The notes: generated by a model not told the origin, from the sequence alone. A stretch of DNA of 64,000 nucleotides from Danio rerio (GCF_049306965.1 NC_133180.1:30118001-30182000), one strand, 5' to 3'; counted from the stretch's first letter, positions 1 to 31,600 are shown. A program made the numbers and translations.

Positions 1-130
1 AAACAAAAATAAGCCTTTCTCCAGAAGAAAAATATAAGAGGAAATACTGTTAAAATTCCTTGCTCTGTCATTTGGGAAATATTTATTTTAAAAAACATTC
101 TCAGGAGTGCTAATAATTTTGACTTCAACT
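1..130 (+). mobile_element. 3' end of a high-copy zebrafish interspersed repeat
   Basis: The stretch ends in GCTAATAATTTTGACTTCAA and carries the segments CTTTCTCCAGAAGAAAAATA and CATTTGGGAAATATTT. The same segments recur in reverse orientation near 34.19-34.45 kb. I recognise the terminal wording as a very common zebrafish non-autonomous repeat. The left part is cut off by the window edge. Confidence 0.6.
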
Positions 131-256
131 AATAATCGTTTGGAATAATCGTGATTACAATTACGACCAAAATAATCGTGATTATGATTTTTCCCAAAAT
201 CAAGCAACCCTACTTTAAGGTATTAAATTTGAGGTGCCCGGCTGCAGCCCTACAGT
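131..256. mobile_element. hAT-type terminal fragment(s)
   Basis: Two or three repeats of ATAATCGTGATTA are followed by a terminus ending CAACCCTAC at about 212. A second terminus-like GCAGCCCTACAG follows at about 246-256. Both resemble right ends of teleost hAT MITEs (ending in AGCCCTA). I see no matching left ends or target duplication, so these are truncated pieces. Confidence 0.4.
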
Positions 257-621
257 AAATAAACAACACAAGAGCAGATGACTTGCAGCGGATAATAACA
301 AATGTGCATCCTGGCTTCATCTATAATGTACATAGAGCACACGTGGTCGTGACATGCAATTGTAAGTGTGAAAAAAGTGTGCACAGCAGCACGCATTTGA
401 AACAATTTCATAAGCTTGCATATTGTCAGTGGCTTCGTCATACGCGTTATGGACCACACAATATCATTATATTATTTACACAATAGCCTAGGTAGGTCTA
501 CAATTACAACCCTGAATAACATCCAGAATGCAGCAGTTACTACTCAATGATAAACACTGAAGGGACAAACGATCAGGTCGTCTGCTTTGAAGACGATGAG
601 CCTCAAGATGACAAACATTAC

Positions 622-17717
<17,096 letters not shown>

Positions 17718-17736
<19 letters not shown>

Positions 17737-19990
17737 GGCAGAGGGAACCTGGAGCAATCCGAGATCTCCAAGTTCCTTTCTCTATGAAAATGAACAGTGT
17801 TAAAAAGTGGAAAAAAGCAATAATTGTTCTAGAAAATATTTGATCTCATATGCATATTCTTGTCTAACATATGCTTATATGCATTTTTGTCATTTAAATA
17901 TAAAAAAAATAATAACAAAATAGTATGCATAAAACAAATGATCCGGACTGGTTGCCATGCTGCCTGCAATTAAAAAGCTGATACAATTGCAAAACAATTC
18001 AATCTAAAATGATCCCGCATACACTGAAAGTGTCCTGTGTAATTTTAATTTTGGTTTATTTTAAAATGTAGATATGCTTTTGTGTCATGCATGTTTAGCA
18101 ATATTTACTGAAGATACACACTAAAATCCCATTCAGTGTAAAAAGTTTATAAATCTGGTCATGTTTATTTACTGTAAGAATCATTTCATGACATAGTTAG
18201 TTAGGTAGTTTACTTTATTTGTCCCTGTAGGGAAACTTCATTTGGAGCAGCACAAACTTACAGAGACTTCTGAAATTTCACATTTGGCATTTATATAAAT
18301 AGTTTAAAAACATGGTACCCCTACTCTAAATAAATATCCAGTCGACTAGCCCTCAACTGCTACTGAAGGAGAAGGAGTATGAAAATTTTATTGCTTGAGG
18401 TACAAATGAGGTACTTAAACATCTGGGAACACAATATAAACGTGATGATCATGATCATGATGGCCTAAAGTACTCTGTCTTTCATATCACACAATATCAC
18501 ATATCACACAAAATCTTGCAATACTTTCAATAATAGCACTGTAAAACATGATCAACAATCTGTTTTAGAGATTGACATTAAGACAATAGTTTCTTTAGGA
18601 AGCACATTCTCTATTCTCGCATATTAAAAGGTTATTTTTACACAGAGCAAAATTCTACTTGATTGTCATTTTTAATATTTATACTTTACTTCAAAACCCT
18701 GTTTTAACAATCCGTTTATCAATTCAGATTTTTTTAAAATACTTGACTGTCATTGTTTCCAACAAGTAACACATACATATTAAAATACAATTTTCACTTT
18801 TCAAACAATGTCTATTTCGCATAATGATAGTTCAACGATTATTTCGCTCATGTGTTTACATTTTATTTTGACATCAAACCGTTTGTTTATTTTTTTTTTG
18901 TATTTGTTTGTTTAAAGTAGCAGCTTAACCAATACAATATTTCAGCTTATAATTGGATACTTTTTTCACTTCAATCATTCCACTTTTTTATACAATATAG
19001 AAAGTAAAAAAACACAATTTAAAAAAATCTAATAAAGTAAATAATAACAATAATGATCAATTAATAATGTAAACAATATTAATAAAAAAATTACACAATT
19101 TGGGCAAGGGTCAAATACATACCTAATTGTCAAAGTCTATTTGAAGTAATATTAAATCTTTGTTCTTGGTCTGAAGAGGAGACTGTGAGAGAAAGCTTTC
19201 TGGTTATTAAATTAGAAAATGCATTCCTTGCTAATTAAAAGCAAGTAGCAATTATTTTATGCTCCTACAAAATCTGGATAGAATAACCCCACACATTCAG
19301 TCCATTTAGTGCAGCTATTTCTGAATAAATTCATTTGAAGGCGAAGGAAAAAATTTATTTTTTTCCACAACATCGTATACAATTGTATTATTTAACATGA
19401 AGCGAATTATACTGTATGGTGAAATCTAATAGCTATTTAGCTCGTAAACGACCAATTTAAAACAATAACAACGACTGTAGGGGTTGCTTTACATAAAAAT
19501 TAGCAAACTGCATGCATGTGGAATTTTGGTCCTCAAATCTTTTCTGACTGATTTTGAGCCAAAAAATCTTTTCTTGCCCTCCAGAACGCTAAATCTAACT
19601 TTCTGTGCAATACAGAATAGGTCTGACATTGACAACTCGGTATCAGACTCGTAGTTCCTTGTGTATTAATAACTAATAAACAAAACATTCACTCGTGTTT
19701 ATGACAGAAGTAGCTTAGTGCACTCGCTGTGGGCGGAAACACAATGAAACAATGTAGCAAACAGACCGACGCGCGTGACAACAGACGAGTGCGTGCAGCT
19801 ATAAAGACAACACACGGCTAGAGATATCTCACATATTGCAATTACAGCGGCTTAGTGCATACTTACCGGCTAACTTCTAATGGCTTGCATTTTTGTACAA
19901 TATCTCAAAAGTTTAGAGGTTTTTCTTCCTCTCTTCACTTCCCTGCTACATGCACCCTGCGTCTGTCATGTGACCACATCGCGCCGTCTG
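17718..19990 (-). promoter_or_regulatory. ehmt1: ehmt1 5' region: noncoding exon 1, intron 1 and probable promoter
   Basis: A strong splice donor on the minus strand (G|GTAAGT, exon edge 19867) marks a noncoding first exon of roughly 19867 to 19970. It joins an acceptor at 17782, and the start codon lies 46 bases into the second exon (17781-17718). Short upstream ATGs in exon 1 close quickly. The sequence from 19700 to 20000 is richer in CpG than its surroundings and includes an E-box-like GTCATGTGAC (about 19967-19976), which fits a TATA-less housekeeping promoter. The transcription start is inferred, not seen. The rest of 17.8-19.8 kb is AT-rich intron in which I see nothing else. Confidence 0.55.
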
Positions 19991-20159
19991 TTGGTAAGGA
20001 GAGCAAAAAGCAAATAGTCATTCGATCACAGTGGCTTGTACTGTAACCAATAGGAAAAATTAATAAATATCTAAATGGTCAAAAAAAAAGTCCATAAATT
20101 CCGGCATAAATAAAACCATAAATAAATAAATATAATAAAAATACGGTTATGTAAGAATT

Positions 20160-20835
20160 TGTGTATTTTTATATATATATTATTTTTTATCTGCATATTT
20201 ATTTGTTTTATTTATGTAGATTTTTGTGAATTTGTTTACTCTTATATTTATTTATTTATCTGCGTATTTATTTATTTATGCAGGGATTTGTGGATTTATT
20301 TAATCAATTGTTTTTTAATTTGCTTATTTATTTATTGTTTTATTTAAGCGGGGATTTATGGATTTATTTACTCAATTAGTTTTTTTATTTGCGTATTTAT
20401 TTATTTATGTTGTTTTATTTATGCAGGGATTTATGGATTTTTTACTCATTTGTTTATTCATTTGCATATTTATTGTTTTATTTAAGCAGGGATTTATAGA
20501 TTTATTTACTCATTTATTTTTTAATTACGTATTTATTTATTGTTTTATTTAAGCAGGGATTTAGGGATTTATTTAATCATTTATTTTTTTATTTGCGTAT
20601 TTATTTATTTATTTATTATTTTATTGAAGCAGGGATTTATATATTTATTTACTTATTTTTTATTTGCCTGTTTTTGTTGTTTTATTTATGCAAGGATTTA
20701 TGGATTTATTTACTCATTTATTTATTCATTTGCATATTTATTTATTGTTTTATTTATGCATGGATTTATTGATTTATTTCCTCTTTTATTTATTTGTTTG
20801 TGTATTTATATTTGTATTGTTTTTGCAGGTTTCAT
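20160..20835. repeat. AT-rich minisatellite, about eight units of 61-75 bp
   Basis: The phrase GCAGGGATTTATGGATTTAT recurs with small changes at about 20280, 20349, 20425, 20488, 20554, 20630, 20690 and 20759. The units are joined by variable (TTTA)n spacers. Unit length is therefore 61-75 bp. It lies 200-900 bp upstream of the ehmt1 first exon and has no gene content. Long open frames rich in F, L, I and Y here are by-products of the repeat. Confidence 0.85.
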
Positions 20836-21219
20836 CCTCCATAAATATTGACCTTAAAGAATTTAACTAAAAGTATTTTTAATTCAGTCAAACTAAACTA
20901 AATTATACTTTCTCCACAGGAAAAATGGAAATACTCACAATAAAGCAACTTCATAACAAGGTAAACTGTGAAATCGTAAGTGAAATAAAAAAAAAATCAT
21001 AATAAATAAATAACTAAAAACTATCTAAAACTAAAAATAGTAATAGCACCTAACAAAACTAGTAGTTAGCAGAAATAATCGTTTCAGAATTAATACACAT
21101 TCTGTGTCGAAAAAAAATCTGACCTGAGAAGAGCCTGTAGATGACGCTTTTACAACCAAACACATCAGGCAAGTGCAAGATTTTATACAGAAACATCTTT
21201 TATATAAACACAAAACATG

Positions 21220-21560
21220 TAGGTATGGGATGATAACCGTTATCAAGGAATACTACAGTATGGAAAAGTCAAGGTTTTAAAACCGCCAACATTTTCTGCT
21301 ATATCGTTCCTACGGTATGTGTAAGATTTCTTTCCAACAGAAAAGATATCCAAAGATGCCATTTTAAATAGTTGAAAATCAGTGTTTTTGAAACTAATGA
21401 AGACAGCAGAAGTCAATGATTAAAAATAAAATAAAATATATTGTGTTCAAAGGAAAAACGTTTTTGTTTTTCCCCAGACATTTAATCACTATACTGGGAA
21501 ACCATTATATTTTTATCCAATGTTATCTTACTGTCAGAATCTTATACCGACCCATGCCTA
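21220..21560. mobile_element. hAT MITE, TSD AAAACATG/CAAACATG
   Basis: The left end TAGGTATGGGATGATAACC and the right end TTATACCGACCCATGCCTA are inverted. They are flanked by AAAACATG (21212-21219) and CAAACATG (21561-21568), matching at 7 of 8 bases. The interior is rich in ACGGTAT/TACCG text typical of this family. It lies between ehmt1 and arrdc1. The rest of 20.84-22.09 kb is AT-rich DNA in which I see nothing else. Confidence 0.8.
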
Positions 21561-22672
21561 CAAACATGTTTCAACTTTTGTTAATTTGTCAAAAAAAAAG
21601 TAAACTAGGCATGTTTAGCTACATACATGCCCTTTAATATGAACTTTGTAATTCTTAATAATAATTTAAGTTCCATTTGTGCAGTTTTGGTTTAGTGTCT
21701 AACAATTATTTTTTTATTACTAAGAGGTTTGCACAAGAGTTTACGTATGCTGTGCAGACATGAAATAAAACTAAATAAAATGTCCACAAAATTAAAAATA
21801 AAGTATAACTTATTACATTTTTTTAATGAAACAAACTAAACATAAATTTACAGCAATTTCGAAATGGTATCTAAATTAAAAAATAATAACCTGAACTTTC
21901 TGCATGTAAAAAACTCTCAGTAAAAGCAAAACACCCTTCAAGTTGTTAATAAATAAATAAATAAACTTCAGTAACCTCAAATGTACATCTCTAATGTGTA
22001 TCATCTCTGATTTGTATCCGGTGCAATTAATTTTTTCAAAACCAATGCGTCTTAAAACACCTAGTATAGAGTTTTTAAAATAGTTTTATTAGTCTGTACA
22101 CTACATAAATGTAAATAACTTTTCAAATACAAAAGGTTTTTAGTAAGCAAAGAATTGTGCAAAAAAACTAAACATTTTTATCTCGACAAAAAGCAAAACA
22201 ATATTGAAGTCAGAAAAGAACCACAGAAATTGAAACATATAGTTGTCTGGTATAATGACTTGAAGATGACAGATATACAGTGTACCCAAACAAAGTCATC
22301 TAGGCATATATTAAACAAAAAGAAACTATTTCAATCAAGAAAAAAAATTATGTGCCAAAATGTGCTAATAAAAACAAATTTACCTTGTGTGATTAGTCTA
22401 ATCGTCAAATCTTTGAGTACTTAATACTTATAAAAGCAAATGGTAAAACAATAACAAACACTAAAAGCAAAATGACTCAATTCCAAAGCTGAAGGCACAT
22501 CTGAAGTATTGTGTCCAGTTCTGATGAGTTTGTAAGACTGTAGATCACGGGATTTGTATATTCACACATTTGGTCCAAAAGTGCTTGATGTCCATATTTA
22601 TTTTAAAGTCACAGTAGTGTTATGAATATTTTCCTTGGCTTTTCTTCTACTATCCATACACTGGGTGACATC

Positions 22673-25600
22673 CTATGTATTGAAGCTATCTTCATAAGAA
22701 GGTGGAGCCTCTGTTAAAAACATAAAATCAAATTAATAGCAGGTAACACTGTACTTACCAAATGAACAAGCAATGAAATATATTTACAATAACATTTATA
22801 AACATTTGGAACTAAATAGGAAGAATATAGAACTTTTCACTTTCCTTCTACTGTAAAAAATACAAGTTAAATACTTTCATTCTTTTCTTTTTAAATTCTT
22901 TTTAAATTCTTTAAAAAAAAATGTTTTAATTATTTACAACGATTGTAATGGTAATGGATAATAAGAGCTGCTATTGAGCAGTCCTCCAAGATTTCAGAAG
23001 GCCTTTTTCTGATTTTTGCAACCTAAAATGACAGCTTTTATTGGGCTGTTCTGCTGTGAGAATATAAAGACATTTTTATTGTCAATAAAAATTCACATTC
23101 AGCCGAAGTCTACTTGAAGCAGCTTTTGGCTGAATGAGAGTTTCAATCATACATGGCTAAGCAAACTTAAAGAAACTGTAAAATACAATAAAAATGTCAA
23201 GAGCCAGCTCCTCTGAATTCAATGGCATTTGCTTGATTTTGTATTAAAGGGATAGTTCACCCAAAACATGTCAATTCTGTCATCATTTACTTACCCTTCA
23301 CTTATTGCAAACCTGTTTGAGTTTTTTGTTTTGTTATGTTATGTAAGAATTTAGGACCAACAAATACTATGGATGTCAATGGTTACAGGTTTAGTTACAC
23401 AACATTCTTTTTGTGCTTAACGAAACAAAAACTCAAACTGGTTTTGAACAAGTAAAGGGTAAAAAGTAAACGATGACCGCCTTTTCATTTTTAGGTGAAC
23501 TGTCCCTTTAAATTCTGTGATTTGCAGAATTTCAAATTCCTAGATGGACTGACTGAGCATGAAACTCAATGTTATTACAAGTAGGGAAGTTACAATACTA
23601 GAATTCGGTACCAATGGGTACTAAAATTTTAAATGTTCCATTTCCTGCGAACATTTGAGCAATGTTGAGCACATTTTTAAACACGGCTGATTTTCCATTG
23701 TGTACATGAGCTCAACAGAAATGACTGTGATTGGCTGTGAAGGTCATCACTTCACCAAACTCATTGCTGTTTGCTGAGTGTAACCACAGATACAGGGACA
23801 CCTGAACATTTTAAAGCCGCATTCATCAGTGGATGGCTCGTATGTTTGCTTATAGACAAACCAGCTGATCTACATGACTTTGAAATGCTCCAGTGTCCCT
23901 GTATTTGTGTTTATACTTAATAAACAGCATTTTTTTTTCTGTTGAGCAGATAAACACAGTGGCAACATCGTTCAAATGTTCGCGGAAAATGTACGTTTTT
24001 AAAATTTCAGTATCGATTAGTACGAAATTCCAGTACCATGACAACCCCAAGTAAATGCAGACATTCTCAATTAGTTAGTTTGCATGGACACCAATACTAC
24101 GATTTTAATATTAAGACAATACTCTAATTAAAAGTCTACCATGTGAGGTGCATTTTTTAATTACCTTAATCCGACTGAAGTAATAATCAAACTACACAGA
24201 AATCAAATTAGGACATGTGGAGTACGCCTATTTTAGTCGCATTATTAAAGTGCAGTACAGACATGTAAACACCTTAATCAAATTATCACCGTTCTGTAGT
24301 TCTTTTCGCGAAATTTTGCTACAAGATGCGCACATCGCAGTTGTTAGGTGTTTGATGACAAACAAATAAGAATGGCTAAAAGCAAGAAAGCATTTTGGTG
24401 CAAACAGGAAATGATGACTATGCTGAGAATTCTCCTACCAGTTCTTACTGGAACTCTCATCCAATACCTCAGAGTTTGTTGCTGAGGAATGAATGAAAAG
24501 TTAGTGAATGAAATGGCAGAGTTGACCTGTTGCTTGAGAATTTGTATCTGCCGTCATCTATTTGCACGCATACTGTGAGAAATGAACTGCTGTTGATCTT
24601 GTCACAAAATTAAAAACAAATCTCAAATGGTGCCATGACGAACACAAACTGTTGTTGTGAGAAATACTGGAAAAAAACTAGTGTCAAATGGGGATGCAAT
24701 GACGTTAATCAAACTATGTACTATAACATGTAAAACGGGAACATGAAAGGAACTTGGGCTGGGCGATTGGCCTAAAATCAAGATTTCAATGAATTGAACA
24801 ACTCGATTACGATTAATGAATGATTATTTTATTCATCTATTTTGTTTCTTTGCCCTCATAGTGACAAGTTTTGTACAGTAAATATGCTCACATATTACAT
24901 GTGAGAGATTTTTAAATGAAGGGAGCATTACTTGATTTGTAAACACACACTATCTACCATCTATGATTATTTATTGAATATCAATGCTAAACAACTAAAA
25001 CACATTGCCTTAAATGCAGCTCTCTGCACCACCCATTGTCATACCAAACCAACCAATCACAAAGCTTGCAGTACGCGTCGTTGAGACTTACAAGTAAATT
25101 TTTTGAAGCGCTGCACGGGTATGCAAAGGCAGTATCGGACCCTTAACAGAAGTATAATGTCATAATAATAGATTAATTATAAATCATAATATAATAAGTG
25201 TAATTCTGCCTTAACAGAGTGGGGTATACGTGACTCCACACACGGTAGGGAAAGTAATTGAAAAATTGTCCTTAGAAAATTAGATGGATTTTAGCTTCTG
25301 AATGTCGATTTTGATTTCTTTTCGATGAATCGCCCAGCCCTAAAAGGAACATTCAAAAAGCAACTCATGTGAACATCCTAATTATATTATTGTCTTATTC
25401 AGATTAAGGCAAAAAATTAGATTACTATGTTTATGGAAATGTAGTCAGTGATGTGATCCATCCTTCACCAAAGAGGTCAACCTGAATCCCTCTATATAAC
25501 CAACTATTCAAATGCAATGACTGTGTGTCACACCTTGTGGATAAGCTGAAGACCTATAGCTGGGAGGCACGCTCGCAGAAGAGGGCATCTGATTCCTGTC

Positions 25601-28600
25601 CTGAGAGCTGCTGGATAAGGACAGAGGAGGTGCTGATGGGCCGCTGGAGCTCTGTCTCTGTCTGAAGCTCAGGCCAGGAGCGTAGCTGAAGGCATTGGGG
25701 GACACTGGACCCTGAGAGCCCGGCTCTTGATGGGGGCTCTTGAGCATTTCTCCATTGTAGTTACTCACACTTGGGAGCTGGGGGTACAGATCGACTGGAG
25801 GCGCACTGGGGGAAGCATGGGTGCTGCGAGGCCTGGGTTTGGGTGCAGGTTTTGGGGCTGGCCGTGGTGGCAGATTTGAAGCTTCAGACTCAGGAGCAGA
25901 TGGAGATGGGGCAGGGGTGATACGTGGGGCTGGCATAGGGGCAACCGTCTGGGAGTGAGAAGGCTGAGAGGGATCCAATGCCACGCTTCCAATGCAAATG
26001 GGCAGAGTTAATGCCACCTCGGGGTATTTCAGATAGACCTGGAAAAGCAGAAAACAAACGTGCAGATGGGATTCAGTGAGAGGAAGGAACCAGGAAATAC
26101 TAACTGTAATTTGCATGAACTTTTGATAAAGCACATCTCCCTCATATGCATGTTTCCAGTGATTATGGATTAGGGAATAGCAAGCCGTTATTATACGCTC
26201 CACAATGGAGAAAATCACTTACAGGAAAGAAACAGTCTGTCACACAATATGATTTGGCAATGTAATACATTTGTGTAGCAAACAGGTGACTTAAAGAGCT
26301 GACCTGAATGTAATAGCAGATTTGGATGAGGTTTCCATCGCTCAGGGAGGAGTGAGGAAGAGCAGGTACAATGATCTGCTGATTCCATTCTGATTTATTT
26401 CCACCCTTTACTCCAGGTCCTTCCACCTCCGCTACGGACCGCAAGTCATATGTTTGCTTCTTGGTATTATAGGTGACTTTCTGAAAATGAGAGCAACAGT
26501 GAGGATTATATCATGATCCTAACCAATGATGTAACTGTGTGTGCAGATCGCAAGCACCAGTGAATCTGTATCAGTCAACAACTAGTCAGAATATAAAAAG
26601 GAAAGATTAAAATACAGTTGGTGTTCACCAAGGCTGAAATTAAATGATTTTAAATCCAGTAAAGTCAGGAATATTGTGAAATGGGATTGAAAAATAAAAC
26701 ATATCGGTTTAAATATATTAAATCATCCTCCAGAAATTATGCTAATGTGCTGATTCTAATATGTAGAAACATTTCTTATAAAATTATGATGCTTTTTTTT
26801 CAGGATTGTTTGATGAATGTACAGCTCAGAAGAACAAAATAATGTTTATGGCTCCTTTCACAATGTGAAAAACACAACAAAATTTGCAGAATCCAGTCAA
26901 AAAGCTATATTTATGTAACCTAAACTGAAACAAAAAAATATTAATATAAGAACAATGTATTAAGTAATAATAATAAATTAAAACTTAACACACACAACAT
27001 GCTACATGATGCAATCAAAAATGTTGATGTTTTAACTTTAACAGGGATAAATTCAATAATCATAATACTAACAATAACATCTACAACAACAATAATGATG
27101 TTAATAATAATAATAATAATAATACATTTTATTTATGATGCGCTTCAACTCAAATGGCTACAAAATGACAACAACAAATAAAAATGCAACTCAAGCCAGA
27201 ACTATAAGCTTGCATAAAACCCCAGAAACAAGCCAAAAGTCACAACACAGTAATCAATAATCAACAAATAAGCTAAAAGATTACAAACTGCATAACAATG
27301 AAGTTGATCATCACAACAGTTTTTTCTTAAAATATGTCACAATTTAAATAACAATTTATAGAAATTGCATTCTTAATTAATACGAGTGGTGCATTCCATT
27401 ATTTAGTCGAAGTCAGCTTAATTGTCAATTCAACCACATGTACAGGACAGTGAATCGAAACTGCGTTACTCTCAGACCCTAGCATGCTTAACATATAATA
27501 TTAATACAAAAAGTAGAATTTTAAAAAGAAATGATAATAAATACAATTGCACATATAATATTATCTAAAAATATAAGTAAAAATAAGCATTTGTAAAGAA
27601 CACAATTACAATTAAGGGCACTACAAAACACTATGAAATTATATAATCTTCAATTCTTAATAAATAGTTGTTAAATTAAGTCCAAGTCATGATTTCAATT
27701 AATTAGGCAGAGTATTTTAAATGATGTTAGAACCATGATCTATAATGTAATATAGAGTTATTTTTGCCATGTTTTTAACTTATACCTTGCCAAATTTTGA
27801 TTGTACGCATTTATTTATTAGTTTGTTGAAATTTCTTATTAGCTGTACTGACTATATTCATGGAAATGATAGTAATACATATTAAATACATAACATTTTC
27901 TTAATAAATAAGCATCATGCAAAACATATATACAAAAATAACATTACTGACAAAAGGTCTTTCAATTTAGTCAGTGATAAATAATCTAAAATTCATCCAG
28001 GAGACACCTTATAAAAGCACTGAAAAATAAACATTCTATTAAAATATGCTTTACCTCACAAAAGATGCCAAGACAAAATATTTGAACACATAAACCCACA
28101 GTACATGGCAATTAAAGTGCTTCAGAATATGATATCAGTCTTAGAAACAGCACAATACACTCAGCAAGCTGTCAGTGTCATCTTACCTGCATTAGACTGG
28201 CAACCACATGACCTGTCGTCTTGTCAGATTTGTTTTCAATCCCAGCGGAAACTTTAATGATCTGTCCTGCAATATACCCTCGCATGTCAGTCTTCGCATT
28301 TAGCACCACTGTCCCATTTTTCACAAGCATGTATGAGAAATTCTTGGTTACGGAGGATGAGCTAGGTTCCTGCGCAAAATATAATACAAATAAATTAATT
28401 ATTTAAGTTACTGGCAGTAAATCACATTTGCCAGTTACCATTAGTCATGCATTATATTAGAATGTGTGTTTTTTTTCTTTCCGCCAGTTTATTATGTGTA
28501 GCATAAATACCCGTATTCCAGGTACTTCATTCAGGTTCAATGTGTTGGTCATGGAGAATGGCTTCTCAATCTTGTAGTCTTTGGCAAATCGAGGTGTGTC

Positions 28601-31600
28601 GATGAAAGCGCGGACTCTGTACATAATCTGTCCATAAGGCCCTACAAATGAAGTCGGTGCAGCAGCTACAAAAGACAGAATTATAGAGGCTTGAATATCT
28701 TCTGTGACGGTTCAGATAAATAATGAATGACTCCTCAAACGGAGAAAAGGTTTTTAATTATCAGACTTCTTGCAAACAACAGCCTTTTGCCATATTCTTT
28801 TCAAGTAAATGTATTCAAGTTTAAAAAGATGCATTATGCATTAGAGTCAAAATATTTTTAACAAAAGGCTAAAAACCACAAAAGCAAACGCTGCAGCATG
28901 AGAAGGCACATTTCTCTTATTATTCTGTTAGGAAACGCTAAAACGTCTAGACAAAAGAGGAACAGTAGATGGAGGTTTCAAATAGCAGCTGAGCAGTTTC
29001 AAACAATATGAGCAGCAGTAGCCTATGGGTTTGTGTGTCTTAGCTTTATATTGTGAGATGACTGAATACAATGAAGGAAGTACAATTTAAACTCTGACTG
29101 ACTTTATCAGAACTTCTAATTTAAGTATTCACAGTAAGTGGCAGTACTCTGTGAATAATGTAATATCTGCTTTTAAAGGGGTGGTCCACTACGATATTAT
29201 ATTTTAAACTTCAGTTGATGTGTAATGTAGCTGTGTGAACATAAACAGCATCTCTGAATGTAAAATATTCAAAGTTTAATGCAAAGGGAGACCTTGATTT
29301 GTACGGAGTTAGCTTAGCAACGCCTACAATTAACGAATTTTGGGGACTACAAAAAATACTTCCGCCCCCTGTGAGATCACAAAAGTTCGTTATTGCGCAT
29401 CCCACACTGCGCAGGTAAAGGCCGTGGCCATAGGCGCTGTAACGTTACTGCAGAGAGAGAGATGCCATCCTGCTGTTTCCACAGAGCTGTTCTGTTTCTG
29501 TTGTTGGGCTTCCAAATGACACGACCCAAACACAGAAGTGCTTACAGTTCAATATTAATTATGTTCCAGAGAACTATAAAATACATAGCAAGCATGATTT
29601 GACAAAACACAGCTTCCAGAATCTCTCCCAGTTCAGTGCTGGATTCAGTTAAAATCTCCTCAAAGATGGAGCAAGGAGACGCTGTGAACTCTGAGTCATG
29701 ACCTGTAAGTGTTTTTATTTGTTAAAATTGATCATGACATGTACAGTGTCTAACTTTAACGGTGTGTTGTAGCAAAGATGTAAACAACGGGAAATTATGG
29801 TAACCGCTAACGACTTAGCTAACGTTACAAATCTATATTTATCAAACGGCTGTAAACGCACACACACACATACACATACACGCACTCTTGGCCAGCACCT
29901 GCGTCTCTCTGTGGGAGACGGCAGAGTTTCTCTCTATAGGCAGCTTTGCTATGCGTTTTACAACTCGGACAATAAAGTCGCAAAAGATATGTGAACGATT
30001 CATGTTACTTACACAGGCATATTCCGCATATGCATGAAAGACGTCCTGTAACGCGTTGATTTAAAAAAAATACAGCAATGATTTCCCAACTGGAGTGTAA
30101 CATCAAAAACACAAAGGTCTCATCTCACATCTTGTGCTTTATTCTGTCACCATAGAAAATAACTTAATCCGAGCATGAGAGAAAAAGAACAATAAAAATC
30201 TCACCCGCGCACATGCGCTTCTCGTGTTACAGATACTTCATCGTATACACGCATAAACACACTAAAAGGCACAGAAACAGTTAAAGGAGCCGCATCCCAT
30301 TTTCACTCGTTACAGACACGTGTTGACTGACTGACTGACTGACTGTTTACACAAAACGCGCGTGCTTGTCAGGGCGTGACGTGGAGCCGATCGGCGAATC
30401 ACAGCATATTATGATGATGACCAATCAGAGTCACTTGAGGGTGGGCCTTTTAGAGAAACTAGGAAATATGACAGTCGTTTTCATGTTAGCTGAGTAGCTG
30501 TGTATAATCAAAGTGAGATTTATGAAAAAATAACACGATTTCCTTCAAGTTAAACATGAGCACACATTGCTTTGCATCTTATTAACACAACCAAGCCTTA
30601 AAAATAACATTCTGGACCACCCCTTTAACAAAGCGGAGGTACTACACTGGAAACTTTTGGATTAAAATCCTGTTTTTATCAGGGCTAAAAAGTCAGCTAA
30701 ACAGTTTGTTTTTTGACCACAAACTAAGGTCAGCTTGCTTGGTTTGAATTCTGGTTTTACTTCCTTTTAAAAGAAATGAATACTTCATTTACCAAAGCAA
30801 CTTACAAAAGTTACAAAAGCATTCTACTTCAAATAAGTTCTGCTCATATCAAATTTCTATCAAAGATTCTATCAAAATGCATCCCAGTTGACACCAAACG
30901 GGGTCTTTTCAAACTAGAATTTAGAATGATATCTAAAAAAAACAGCATAACACAACTAAAGCAGGGGTGCCCAAAATCAGTCCTGGAGGGCCAGTGTCCT
31001 GCAAAGTTTAGTTCCAACCCCATTTAGACACATCTGAACTAGCTAATCAAGCTCTTTCTAGGTATACTTGAAACTTCCAGGCAAGTATATATTTTTTAAA
31101 AAGTTGTTGCTAAACTATGCAGGACACTATACCAACCCTCCAGAACTGAGTTTGAACAACGTTGAACTAAAGAAATGGTTGCGGTAATAGATAAAAATTC
31201 TAATTTAGCAATAATTAAATAAAAAAAATGCCAGAAACATGCTAGTTAACATTAGAAACATGCTAGTAAACATACCGAGTCATATAAAAAATGTTAACAA
31301 TATGTTCACTTATGCTAGAAACATGTTAGCAGCATGATTTATGCATGATATAGCAATTTGCTAATTAATAGTTAAATCATGTTTATTCATTCATCATTAA
31401 TTTCCCTTTGGCTTAGTCCCTTTACTCATCAGGGGTCGCCACAGCAGAATGAACCGCCAACTTATCCAGCATGTGTTTTACACAACGGATGCCCTTCTAT
31501 GTATAAACAACATGCTGATTCTTGCTCAAAACATATTAGCAACATCCTCATTTATGCTAAAAACATGTTAACAACAAGCAAATGAATTATGCTTTAAATA

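Noticed and set aside
20159-20870. Overlapping open frames rich in Phe, Leu, Ile and Tyr that look like membrane proteins
   Set aside because: They are translations of the TTTA-rich minisatellite. They are open in several frames at once and have no splice or promoter context.
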